Shown: one piece after another, positions 10,821 to 21,600 of the stretch | How the letters are laid out: the number at the start of each line of letters is the position of its first letter | Position numbering within the stretch: the stretch's first letter is position 1 | Position numbers and translations under genes: made by a program | DNA from: Neocallimastix lanati (nom. inval.) | Taxonomy: Eukaryota > Neocallimastigomycota > Neocallimastigomycetes > Neocallimastigales > Neocallimastigaceae | Direction of reading: 5' to 3' | NCBI GenBank assembly: GCA_016946835.1 | Contig: JACVTC010000079.1 | Coordinates: forward strand, 391,001 to 455,000 | DNA: 64,000 nt | The notes under the pieces: generated by a model | The model's database searches: none | What the model was told of the DNA's origin: nothing | The model's input: only the letters and a program-made list of their open reading frames with translations

Positions 10821-11594
10821 TGTAAAGATTTAATAAAATCTTTAATAATTAATTATTACATAATTAATTAATGTAATAAAATTACATAAATTTATGATTT
10901 ACGTATATGAAAATTAATTATAAATTTATGTAAACTTTTCATAAAGGAAAAATTATTATTTAAATAATTTTGGATAATAACTTTAATCTAAATAATTTAT
11001 TTAAGTTAGTTAATTTATTTTAGTTTATTTAAAATAGTTATTCTATTTAACTTAGTTAATTTAGTTTAGTTAGTTTAAAATACTTTAAAATTAATTTCGG
11101 AATAGTTTTAAATAATTAAAATTAGTTTAAATAGTTTATAAAAATAGTTTTGAATTGTAAATATATAAACATTAGTATTAATAATATTTATATAATAAAT
11201 ATATAATAAATGAGTTGTTATTGAATTTAATTATTATTGTAAATAAGTTGAAAGTTTATTGAATTAATTATTGTTTAGTTTAGTTAATTATTATTTAATA
11301 AAATTATTAATAAATATTTTGTTTATAAATAAATAGTAATATATGCAAATTAGATAGAAATAATATATTATAATGTAATAATGAAAAAATATAAATACAT
11401 GTAAATTTCTATAATTAAATCGATGTATTAGTTATTGACTATATGATAGTTAATAACAAAAAAGATATTTAATTTTTTTTTTTTAATTAATAAAGATTAT
11501 TTTATTTAAAAAAACGAATTTTTATTACGTGTTCTTTTTTATTTTGGTGTTAAAATTTGTTATTTGTAATCTGTTTCTGATAGAACTCTTTACA
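10821..11594 (+). repeat. Gypsy 5' LTR
   Basis: 774 bp, TG..CA ends. Contains TATAAATA at 11390-11397 and, 35 bases downstream of the start of that box, GTATTAGTTAT (11425-11435), which is complementary to the first 11 bases after the LTR. Confidence 0.93.
11390..11397 (+). promoter_or_regulatory. TATA box of the gypsy LTR promoter
   Basis: TATAAATA, placed about 35 bases before the predicted transcript start at 11425. The same motif is in the 3' LTR. The AT-rich background weakens the motif on its own; its support comes from its spacing to the self-priming sequence. Confidence 0.5.
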
Positions 11595-11605
11595 ATAACT
11601 AATAC
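11595..11605 (+). promoter_or_regulatory. Self-priming binding site (Tf1/sushi type)
   Basis: ATAACTAATAC begins at the first base after the 5' LTR and is the exact reverse complement of GTATTAGTTAT at 11425-11435 inside the LTR. In Tf1-type elements the 5' end of the transcript folds onto such a site and is cleaved to give the primer; no tRNA is needed. No tRNA 3'-end complement (TGG-start) is seen here. Confidence 0.72.
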
Positions 11606-11750
11606 CTTATAAATCAAAGAAACACGTTACAAATAACAAGTTTTTGGATAACTACCGCCGTGTTTAGAACAAGTAACTGAATTCTTGGATAACTACCGCC
11701 TTCTTCATGATAGCTACCTTAGATAAAATTTGTATTTGGATTAATTGTTT

Positions 11751-12235
11751 CATTATTTTTATTATTTTATATTTAGATGTATACTCGTTCGACACCTTTT
11801 TAAGTGGATAGCGTCTGAACGACTTAACAACATTAAATATAATAATAATAATAATAAGTAATTAATAAAAGATTTTCTTGTTTATCAAGTGAATAATTAA
11901 ATTATACACTTAATAAATCCTAATTGAATTAAGTGAACGCATAAATTATAAGTTACAAATTTTAAAAAAAAAAAAAAAAAAAATTAGTACTTAATTAGTA
12001 CTTAGATTAATTAGCTTGTTATTTTATTATTTTATATTTAGTTGATTACTCGTTCGACACCTTTTCAAGTGGATAGAGTCTGAACGACTTATCAACGTTA
12101 AATATAATAATAATTATAATAAGTTATTCATAAACGGATATCTAGTTCTTGCTATTCATCAAGTGAATAAGCAAATACACCTAATAAAATCTTAATTAGG
12201 TGGATATATAAATTATAAGTTATATATTATAAATT
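11751..12235 (+). repeat. Two-copy direct repeat in the gypsy leader
   Basis: Copies at about 11751-11960 and 12025-12235. Both contain ACTCGTTCGACACCTTTT, then AAGTGGATAG and GTCTGAACGACTT, a TAATAA run and a TTATCAAGTGAATAA/TTCATCAAGTGAATAA segment. GTTCGAC and GTCTGAAC can pair as a short bulged hairpin in both copies. An A-run at 11965-11982 separates the copies. It is non-coding leader upstream of gag; a packaging or dimerisation role is only a guess. Confidence 0.75.
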
Positions 12236-12346
12236 TGGAATATTCAATAAATTCATACCTTAATTAACTAATAGTTACTTGATATTCAATATTTCAAATT
12301 GGAGGAATTAAATTTAATTTTTCAAAATTTAAATATTAACGATATT

Positions 12347-12467
12347 ATGGCGGACCATCAAATACAGCAACAACAACAAATACTCCCTCTTAAAATAATA
12401 AATGATCCTCCGGTATTTTCAGGTAACAAAAGAGAACTTGATGGATTCTTGACAAGAGTTGAACTAG
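12347..12467 (+). pseudogene. Gypsy gag, N-terminal fragment
   Basis: ATG at 12347-12349 opens a frame with a Gln run, then PLKIINDPPVFSGNKRELDGFLTRVEL, the start of the retrotransposon gag capsid region (PxxFSG..LDxFL). After 40 codons the frame runs into the inserted solo LTR and meets a stop at once. The rest of gag resumes at 13177. Confidence 0.85.
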
Positions 12468-13171
12468 TGTAAAGATGTGATTATCCCAATCACATTTTAA
12501 ATTAAAAATTTTTCTTGTGTAATTCAAAAATGTAAATTATTCTTTGATTTATAAAATAATAAGCAAAGTAAATAAATCATATGAACTAAATTTTTGAATT
12601 ATATTCTTTAAGCCACAAGATAAATTTTTAATGTAATAATTTTTATAAAATTTAATTCTGAGAAAATTATTGTTGTAAAATAATTTAAATGAATTAATTA
12701 AAGTTTAAAACAAAATAAATTAATAATTTATTTTGTGAAAATTAAGTTTCAAAATTTAATCATGACTCCTTTAACATTGTTTTTAAATCGAAAATAAATA
12801 AAGACTTTACTTATAATATTAAAATAATAAATAGATAATAAATGTACTTAATTTTAATTATTTAGTATTTAGTTTAATTAATAATTATATTTTTCTAAAT
12901 TTAGTTATAGTTTATAAATTTATTATTTAATAAAATTCATTAGGATAGTTTTATATTAAAATATATGTAATTTAAATAAAATAATATATTATCAATGTAT
13001 TTAGGAAAAGTATAAATAGAAGATACTTTTCACATTTTTTCTCAATGTAATTGTTATTTTTAACGAATAACTATTAAATATTAATAAAATATATTTTAAT
13101 AAAAAATTTTTTAATAAAATAAAATTTATTGTATTTTGTTATTGTAATCTATTTTTGTGTTTTCTTTTACA
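12468..13171. mobile_element. Solo LTR (704 bp) inserted in gypsy gag, TSD ACTAG
   Basis: Near-identical to 6382-7084 (about five differences by eye, one of them a single-T indel), with the same TGTAAAG..TTTTACA ends. Perfect 5-bp target duplication ACTAG at 12463-12467 and 13172-13176. It destroyed gag in this copy. Confidence 0.92.
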
Positions 13172-13176
13172 ACTAG

Positions 13177-13961
13177 TTATTAATGCCCACCCTCAACGAT
13201 TTATTAATGATGCTATGAGGGTCAATTTTGTCATTTCATATTTAAATGAAAAAGCTTTAAATTGGGCTTCATGCCCTAGAAGGAATAACAATCCTGTCTT
13301 AGGAAATTATGGAAATTTTATTGTTGAACTTCGTAGAAATTTCGGAGACCCTGATGTAGAAGCTGTTATTGCTAACGGAAAACTATGTAACATACGCCAG
13401 TTTAAATATGGACATGTTGCAGAGTATATCTCCGAGTTCCAAAAAATAAGTCAATACTCCGACTTTAATGAACCGGCCAAGATATACATGTTCATAAAAG
13501 GTCTCCATTATAAGATGAGAGAAAAACTTGCTATTGTTAATCCAAACCCAGACAATTTGGAAAACCTATTTAGAGAGGCCGTAACAATTGAAAATTTGAC
13601 AAAAAGAAACGATATTAGAGAATATTACCTTACACATCAGGATAGAAGAAACTATAATCAAGATGACCCTATGGACGTGGATCTATACCGCATCAAGAAG
13701 GGTCAAAAATCAACAAGATATTTTCCATCCCACAAAAGTATCTATAACGATTCCGGAACAAATAAGGAAGAAGAAAGAAGAAGAAAAGGTTTATGCTTTA
13801 TTTGTGGGAAGGCCGGACATTTACAATTCAATTGCCCTAATAAGAAGAAACCAAAAAATTTCAAGGTGATCAATAAAATTCCGAATGATGAAGCCTCCTC
13901 TTCTAATACTTCTCTCCACTCTTCCTCCGTCAGAAGAATTAAATTAATTAATGATAATTAA
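13177..13961 (+). pseudogene. Gypsy gag, remainder with zinc knuckle
   Basis: The frame continues from the fragment before the solo LTR: VINAHPQRFINDAMRVNF, then YLNEKALNWA, EYISEFQKIS and FIKGLHYKMREKL, all typical of the retrotransposon gag capsid. The zinc knuckle CFICGKAGHLQFNC (CX2CX4HX4C) follows near the end. The reading ends at TAA 13959-13961; the next frame in the same phase is the protease. This stop could be the natural gag end or a nonsense change. The ATG at 13155 lies in the solo LTR and is not the true start. Confidence 0.85.
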
Positions 13962-14645
13962 AATGTTCATAAAATTTTGGAAATTATTGAATTCGAGAAT
14001 AAGAATTTTAAAGGGAAAACTAATATCCTTGACTTCTATATTAAAACTAATGATTCTAAAGAAGTAAAAGTGAAAGTTCTTATTGATTCTGGTTCTGATA
14101 TTAATTGTATTCACCCAGAATTTGCAAGAGTTAATAATATAAAACTTATGAAAGCGGAAAATCCTTTCAAAGTTGCCGGTCTGGGATATGGTTTATCTAC
14201 AGTCAAAAATATAACCGAAAAATGTATGCTCCGTTTCAAGAATCATTTTGAGGTCATCCAATTATATGCCCTCCGTATTCCTGATGTCGATATCATTTTA
14301 GGATTACCTTGGATTGAAAAACATTGCCCTATTAACTACCATGATTCAAAGAAAATCTCTTTCAGTTCAGGATACTGTGCTCGACATTGCAACGTAGGAA
14401 AAATGAATAGAAAAATTAAGAATAAAAAGAAGTTAAACAAAATTTCTACTAAAGGAAAGGAACCATATGAAGAACTTTCCTTAACAAAGGAAAAAAATAA
14501 TCCTAAGCGTAAGTATTCCTTTGAATCTGATTCCGATATGGATTCTGATGAAGAAATTACGATTAGAGGTCGTCGTACTCGTATTAAAACTTATAGTGAA
14601 AAAGAAGAACTTAATGATTTAAAAAATTTTTGTATAATTAATTAA
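13962..14645 (+). pseudogene. Gypsy aspartic protease region
   Basis: Same frame as gag. KVLIDSGSDINCIHPEFA is the retropepsin active site (DSG), and IPDVDIILGLPWIEKHCPINY is the conserved ILGxPWL/I element. A Lys/Asp/Glu-rich linker follows. The frame stops at 14643-14645 and the downstream reading continues in another frame, so there is at least one frameshift here. Confidence 0.85.
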
Positions 14646-15627
14646 TTACGATAGTGATGTAAATGATAGTTTTATGTTTGATAATGATGATGAAATTTAT
14701 GAATTTAGTAATAGTGATAATATTAATTTAGATGAATTAAATAAAATTTGTAAAATTGATGTTTTATGTAAAAATGTAACAAAAAATTGTAATCATAATG
14801 ATAATTTTAATAAAGATAAAAATAAAAAGTATATTTCAAAAAAGTGTTCTGTGAAAAATTTGTGTTATATCTGTAATTGTTTAAAAATTAGTAATTTTGA
14901 GAATAAACTAAAACAAAAAATTATAGGAATACCACCTATTTATAATAATTACGCATAAGTATTCAATGAAAGAAATTGCAACGTACTCCCTCCACATCGT
15001 GAATATGATTGTGAAATTAGATTAAAGGATAATCCAAATTTATTTTATGGTCCAATATATCCTTTAACTGAGGCAGAACGAGATGAACTAAAAAAGTATA
15101 TAAAAGAAAATTTAGAAAAAGGATTCATTAGGAAATCCAAGTCACCCGCTGGTGCACCTGTATTATTTGTTAAAAAGAAAGATGGTTCATTGAGATTATG
15201 TATTGATTATAGAAAATTGAATGAAATGACCATCCGTAATTCTTATCCTCTTCCTTTAATAAGTGAATTATTAGATAGAGTTAAAGGTGCAAAATATTTT
15301 ACCAAGTTGGACTTAAAGTCTGCCTATAATTTAGTAAGAATTAAAGAAGGTGATGAGTACAAGACTGCATTTCGTACTCGATATGGTTATTTTTAATATT
15401 TAGTTATGTCTTTTGGCTTAAAAAATGCTCCAGCCACCTTCCAGCATTTTATAAATGATGTTCTTAGCGATTACTTAGATGATTTTGTTATTTCTTACAT
15501 TGATAATATATTAATTTATTCGAATAGTTTAGAGGAACATCATGAACACGTTAAAAAGGTGCTTAAAAAATTATTAGAAAATAACTTGTACATTAAATTA
15601 GAGAAATGTGAATTCGATGTTACTGAA
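14646..15627 (+). pseudogene. Gypsy reverse transcriptase, truncated
   Basis: Linker 14674-14955, a TAA at 14956-14958, then in the same frame [62 protein letters not shown] and [12 protein letters not shown] near 15394 replaces the usual E. Then [14 protein letters not shown] and YIDNILIYS. The catalytic YxDD is YIDN here, so the second aspartate is lost. The sequence breaks off after [11 protein letters not shown] and jumps directly into integrase, so the RT thumb end, RNase H and the integrase zinc domain are missing. Confidence 0.88.
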
Positions 15628-16610
15628 ACGGATAGAGGTACGCAATTTACTTCTGATTTTTGGAATCGTCTTTGCGAATTATTAAACATTAAGTTGTCAT
15701 TCTCCACTTCGAACTGCAGACTGATGGTCAAACGGAGAGGGTGAACGGAATATTGGAACAATATCTCCGTTGTTTCATAAATGAAAGACAAAACAATTGG
15801 GTTGACTTGTTGCCTTTTGCTGAGTTTGCTTATAATAATACTTTGCAACAATCAATCAATCAATCACCGTTTTTTGCAAACTATGGATTTAATCCAAAAT
15901 TTAGTCTAGAAATTCCTTCTTTAGATAGTCCTCATAGAGCTGATGTTAGAGTAAAAGATATAAATGAAAATATTGAATTTTTAAAGGAAAATTTAGAGTC
16001 AGCTAAAGAAACCTATAAAATGTATGCTGATTTCAAAAGATTACCCACGCCAGATTTTGAAGTTGGTAAAAAAGTTTGGTTACTCAAAGGAAATACAACT
16101 AAGAATGTAAAAAGGAAATTAGCAGACCAAATGCTTGGTCCATTTGAAATTGTGAAGAAAGTTAGTTCATTAGCCTACGAACTCAAATTACCAAGTAATA
16201 TGCGTTGTCACCCTGTTTTCCATGTATCTTTACTGGAACCATATTATGAAAATGAATTTGCTAATAGAAATAATAGGAAAAGAAAGAATATTAAGTTAAC
16301 TACCGATACCATAGATAAGATTCCTGAAAGAATTATTGATATGAGGACATATAGAGGAAAAAATCGTTTCCTCGTATCTTGGAAAGGCCTAGATTCTGTT
16401 GAAGATTCTTGGATCGATGAAGATAAAATTTACGATAGACAGCTAATTCAAGAGTACTTTCGTAAATCTAAAAGGAATAAACGAAATAATGTGGTTGATG
16501 ATGGTGATAAAGATTTTAATGAAGAATACATTAGGCATAAATATCAACCATTTATAATTGACATTCCTTCCCGGAGATTGAACTCTATAGTTCGCAGGAG
16601 CTCAACTTAA
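15628..16610 (+). pseudogene. Gypsy integrase C-terminal half with chromodomain
   Basis: Begins at [11 protein letters not shown], the second catalytic D of integrase. A frameshift near 15705-15725 precedes [10 protein letters not shown], which carries the catalytic E. The 289-codon frame 15741-16610 then holds WVDLLPFAEFAYN, GPFEIVKKV and HPVFHVSLLEPY. Near the end the chromodomain reads IIDMRTYRGKNRFLVSWKGL, then EDSWIDEDKIYD. Chromodomains target such elements to heterochromatin in other fungi. The tail is basic. Confidence 0.88.
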
Positions 16611-16620
16611 AGGGCGAGAA
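16609..16620 (+). promoter_or_regulatory. Polypurine tract (gypsy)
   Basis: AAAGGGCGAGAA lies directly before the 3' LTR, purine-rich except for one C. Confidence 0.65.
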
Positions 16621-17392
16621 TGTAAAGATTTAATAAATTCTTTAATAATTAATTATTACATAATTAATTAATGTAATAAAATTACATAAATTTATGATTT
16701 ACGTATATGAAAATTAATTATAAATTTATGTAAACTTTTCATAAAGGAAAAATTATTATTTAAATAATTTTGGATAATAACTTTAATCTAAATAATTTAT
16801 TTAAGTTAGTTAATTTAGTTTAGTTTATTTAAAATAGTTATTCTATTTAACTTAGTTAATTTAGTTTAGTTAGTTTAAAATACTTTAAAATTAATTTCGG
16901 AATAGTTTTAAATAGTTAAAATTAGTTTAAATAGTTTATAAAAATAGTTTTGAATTGTAAATATATAAACATTAGTATTAATAATATTTATATAATAAAT
17001 ATATAATAAATGAGTTGTTATTGAATTTAATTATTATTGTAAATAAGTTGAAAGTTTATTAAATTAATTATTGTTTAGTTTAGTTAATTATTATTTAATA
17101 AAATTATTAATAAATATTTTGTTTATAAATAAATAGTAATATATGCAAATTAGATAGAAATAATATATTATAATGTAATAATGAAAAAATATAAATACAT
17201 GTAAATTTCTATAATTAAATCGATGTATTAGTTATTGACTATATGATAGTTAATAACAAAAAAGAGATTTAATTTTTTTTTTAATTAATAAAGATTATTT
17301 TATTTAAAAAAACGAATTTTTATTACGTGTTCTATTTTATTTTGGTGTTAAAATTTGTTATTTGTAATCTGTTTCTGATAGAACTCTTTACA
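16621..17392 (+). repeat. Gypsy 3' LTR
   Basis: 772 bp, the same ends and content as 10821-11594; one T-run is two bases shorter, and the rest differs by a handful of substitutions. Confidence 0.93.
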
Positions 17393-18086
17393 CTTTTTTA
17401 GTAAACTAAAAAAGTGCAATATGCGTTCTAAGATTTGATGATTCACATATTCTGCAATTCACATTATTTATCGCATTTTTTGCTGTGTTCTTTATCGTTG
17501 CGAGAACCAAGAGATCCATTGTCAAAAGTTATTGATAATAATATTTTATATTTTATATTGAGTACTCTTCTTGGCGGGCGTTCAATATATGAAAAAATTA
17601 AACTTAATGATGGGGAACATAGACAATTAGTTGACAATATTTTTAAACAAAGTTCAACTTCGTCGACTGTTCCGTATTTGGTATGGATTGCGGAGTTTCT
17701 AACAAATGTAATTCCTTTAATTTGTTGATCTTTTAGATTGATGATGAAATGGTATTCCGTTAAATCCACAGTTGCTAAGAGTGTCGACATCGAAATGATA
17801 AGGCATGGATTTTCACCTCCCGGTGAAAGAACTGATACAGATTCGTTAGATAACACTAATACTGAAATTATTACTCGTAATAATAATGAACGTGGTGTTA
17901 TCATCGAGGAATGGGAAAAGTTAGAGGCTATTGCTTCTAACGCACTTTTATAATTTTATAATATATAATATTTTATTTCATGTATTTTATTTGTTATTTG
18001 TTCATTTAAATCATGTAAATTTATTATTATTATAAATTAAATAAAGTTATTCTCTAAATCTAAAAAAAAAAAAAAAAAAAAAAAAA
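17393..18086 (+). pseudogene. 5'-truncated LINE, 3' end with poly(A) tail
   Basis: The region encodes, across two frames, a protein matching the last ~150 residues of the intact LINE ORF at 18825: KC near 17413, LLGG..., GEHRQLVDNIFKQSS, AEFLTNVIPLI, then KSVDIEMIRH. A frame change or stop lies near 17726 (AEFLTNVIPLIC then TGA). An untranslated tail contains AATAAA at 18040 and ends in a 26-A run (18061-18086). The identity is clearly below that of a recent copy. The left edge is the gypsy 3' LTR, so the fragment was either truncated on insertion or split by the gypsy element. Confidence 0.8.
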
Positions 18087-18088
18087 AG

Positions 18089-18415
18089 TGGCTAATAGAA
18101 TATGATGTAAAAAAAATTAAAGGCAATTCCCTACTTTATAAAGATAAATCAGTTATTCGAAATAATAATGGAATTGTTGAATTATCGATTGATTATTGTG
18201 ATATCTTTTTTTATCTAATTATTATTTTATCTTTTTCTTTATATATATATTATTCTCTACTCAAGTTTTTCTTCGTTCAAAACTTTTATATTGAAAAATA
18301 CATAAAAAAAAAAATTTTTTTTTTTCTTAGAATTATAATACCAAAAAAGAAAAAGCCTGAACTGAATTTTCTTGTGGACTGTTCTCTTATTATAATTATG
18401 TCTTTAATAATTTAA
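18089..18415 (+). other. Orphan open frame after the LINE tail, possible exon remnant
   Basis: The frame WLIEYDVKKIKGN...IRNNNGIVELSIDYCDIFF runs ~108 codons without a stop to TAA 18413-18415. That is long for DNA this AT-rich. It includes a hydrophobic stretch and a Lys-rich part. The first 45 codons have codon-like composition; the rest is T-rich. No start codon or family recognised. It could be the end of a gene disrupted by the LINE insertion, or chance. Confidence 0.25.
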
Positions 18416-18643
18416 TAGTTTTTAAGATTTTTATTGAAAACCATTATTATTTATTTATTTTATTTCATAATATAATCATAATATAATAGATTAATTTCCT
18501 TATAAAATCCTTATAGATTATATAATAGGTAAATAATTTATGTGAAATAAAATAAATAAATTATGGTATTAAATAAAAATAAAAGAAAAAATTAATATAA
18601 AAAAATTCCAAAAAAATTCATTTCAAATAGATTTTAAATAAAA

Positions 18644-21600
18644 TTTTTTTTTTTTTTTTTTTTTTAGACAGGGAAGAGAATACACTTCCAAAAACTTTAT
18701 TAAATTTTATTTTAAAAAATACATGTAGGTGAAAAGTACATTAGAAATTAAAAAATAAAAAATTAAAAAATAAAAAATAAAAAATAAAAAAGCTCGAAAA
18801 TACTATGTATTTCGGCAAGTTGTATTATGCGGGAATTTTACCCTTCCTATCAAATAAAAAAGAAATAAAATTTAGAAGTAACATCCTTAAAATAGATAGT
18901 GTGGTGTCCACTAAACTCTCCCCGGATTCATCATTTATTGAGCTACTAGGGCGAGAATCACCCTTCGTAGTAATAGATGATAATCCTGTATTTTCATTAT
19001 GCCTTATCAGTACGACGTCGACGCTCTTGGTTAAGTTTGATATTTTGCAATACCTATCAAATAATAGCTCAAACGAACTACTTATGATAGGTATTGCATT
19101 TGTTAAGAATTCCGCCAAGCCCACAATTTTTGGAACAGGTGACTCAGATGAACCTTTGAAAAGTAGTTCATTTAAATGTCTCTGTTCCCCACTATCGAAA
19201 TGTAGTTCATTTAAAACTAAAGTCCCACCAAGAAGGAACAAGTATATATAATGATTGATATAATCTTCAAAATCAGAAATAGAGTCATAGGAAGAAAGAG
19301 GATTAAACGCTCTAATCTTCCTAAGGAATAAAACATAGAGATCATCGATGAAATTTAAAGAATTCCATCTAAAAGATGCAAGAGCATCGCATTTAAAAAT
19401 CCAATGTTCAAAAGATTGATTACCTTCACCACAACATGGGCAGGACTTTGGACAATCTTCTGAAACTCTACCCATTCTAATAGCAATAGTAGTATTGTAT
19501 TTATAACCACAGCGTAAACGTATAATCCACGAAAATCCTAAGTTGAATTGGGGATATTTTAAGCTAAGCATTATTATAGCTTTATTGTTTGAGAACTTGT
19601 TACTATCGTAGTTTTGACCTTTAATACCTTGAAATTTGGCAACTGATTTCCAGTAACGTTCTATAATATCGTCATATTTTACACATTTATATTTTTTGAT
19701 TTTTTTATATAGTGTTCTAGATTCTTTAGTCCAGGAATAATAAGGCATTTTGGGAATAGATTTTATAAGATCCTTTATGATACAGTTTGATTTACTCCAT
19801 TTTACAAATGATTTAATCTGTAAGGCTGCGCAGATACCAGCAATAGGAGGGATGCTTAGATCTCGAGATAAAGCATAAGTACTCATTGTTGAATTATGTC
19901 TAATATAGTCATTGATTTCTGTATTTGTTTTACCATTTTTAGAGAAGGAACCGATACACCAAAATAGACCAGTATTAATTAATGTTTGAATTCTAGCCGT
20001 TCTAGATTTGTTTGAACCAAGTAAAGGAGAATAATAAATTACTTTACTAATAACAAAGGATTGAAGAACTTTTTTCTTGTATACAATAGGAATAAGTTTA
20101 TTTGAAAAGAAACGTGTAAATGAAAGAAGGGATATTCTAACTTTAAAATGCATGTGAGATATAATGTGTTCTAGTAGGAGATCATCTGAAAAAGGAATAC
20201 CAAGATAGACATAACTAGAAACTTTAGGAATATCATTCTTTCCTAAATAGAAGGTTGGATCACTATAGTTTGGAGGAGGTTGGAAGTTCATTGGTTTTAT
20301 AACCATAGTTGTACACTTTTCAATACCAAAAGTCATTTCATTTAAGTTAGCCCATTTATGTACCTTTTTTAATAATTTTTCTAAATTTTTTGCATTTGGA
20401 GCAATGAGAACAACATCATCAGCAAAGAGTCCACCACAACACTTTTTTCTTCCAACATTAACACCATACTTTTCACAGTCATTTAGTATATCATTGATGA
20501 ATAAATTGAATAAGATTGGAGATAAAGGACAACCTTGACGAACACCTCTTTTAATAGGAAATTCATTTGATAACATTGAAGCAAATCGAGCACGTGCTTT
20601 AGATGAAGTATATAAATTACAAAGAAAATCAAAACATTTACCGCGTACTCCATAATGATATAATTTAGTAAGAATGTTAAAAATAGGAACTGAATCATAA
20701 GCTTTTTTAAGATCTAAAAAAGCTAAATATGTGAATTTTCCTTGGAATTTTCTTCTTTGACAAATTTCTCTAACGGAAATGAATAAACTAATGCATTCTT
20801 CGCGGTTGCGAAATCCAAATTGTTCAGGTCTAATGAAATTGTGTGAGAGTGCGTAAGTAGATATTCTATCTGTTATAATTTTTGAAATGATTTTTAGTCC
20901 AACGTTAATGAGAGAAATACCTCGATAATTACTACAATCTGATAGGTCACCCTTCTTAGGAATTGATACAATAGAAGCTGAGTTCCATTTTTTAGGAAAT
21001 GACCCATTCCATATTTTATTAAATATCAATTTTAGACACTTTCCAGCAGCAGGATGTGATTCTAGTAATTCTTCGTTACAAAAAAGAGCTTTGTAGAATT
21101 CAATCGGAATACCATCGGGGCCGGGTGCTTTGTTATTTTTCATCGATGAAATAGTTTTTTTAATATCTTCAATCGTAATAGGACCATTTATATTCCAGGT
21201 AGTGGATCTAAGACTAATATTCCTTAAAGCATGATTCCAGTAATTACGATTAAGGCTGTGACCTGAGGGATCCGAAGCAAGATCTTTATAATATTCAGCC
21301 CATCTATCTAATTGCTTTGAAGGAGAGATAATATCTTGACCAAACTTAGATTTAATGCAAGTAAGGGAGGTAGATGAATATGATGGTTTAGCCATTTTCT
21401 TTAAACATCTCCAACCATTTTTGAAATCTTTATTCAAAAAATAATTACCTATTTTTACTATATTAGCCTTAAATCTAGCAGAACGAAATTTACTCTTAGT
21501 TTTCTTGATTAATTTGCAAAGTTTTTCATATTTATTAAATTGTTCAAGGTAATTATCAACATTTTCACAATTAAAGTAAGGCTTAATATTCCGAAATGCA

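Larger units (their letters stand above)
10821..17392 (+). mobile_element. Ty3/gypsy chromovirus LTR retrotransposon, defective
   Basis: LTRs at 10821-11594 and 16621-17392 start TGTAAAGATTTAATAAA and end CTCTTTACA. They differ by about six substitutions and one short indel by eye. Gag, protease, RT, integrase and a C-terminal chromodomain follow in gypsy order on the plus strand. RNase H and the integrase N-terminus are deleted, several frames are broken, and a solo LTR sits in gag. Flanks CAGAC and CTTTT do not match, so no target duplication is evident. The right end abuts a LINE tail. Confidence 0.93.

Noticed and set aside
10575-10871. 98-codon Phe/Ser-rich frame
   Set aside because: Product of the T/C tract; the end runs into the gypsy LTR.
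13959-13961. A designed gag stop with readthrough into protease
   Set aside because: Possible, since gag and protease share the frame, but the element has several other stops and I see no readthrough signal; left open, not claimed.
17464-17904. 146-codon minus-strand frame
   Set aside because: Antisense of the truncated LINE tail, whose plus-strand reading matches the intact LINE.
18805-19251. 148-codon plus-strand frame
   Set aside because: Antisense shadow of the LINE ORF, which has clear motifs on the other strand.
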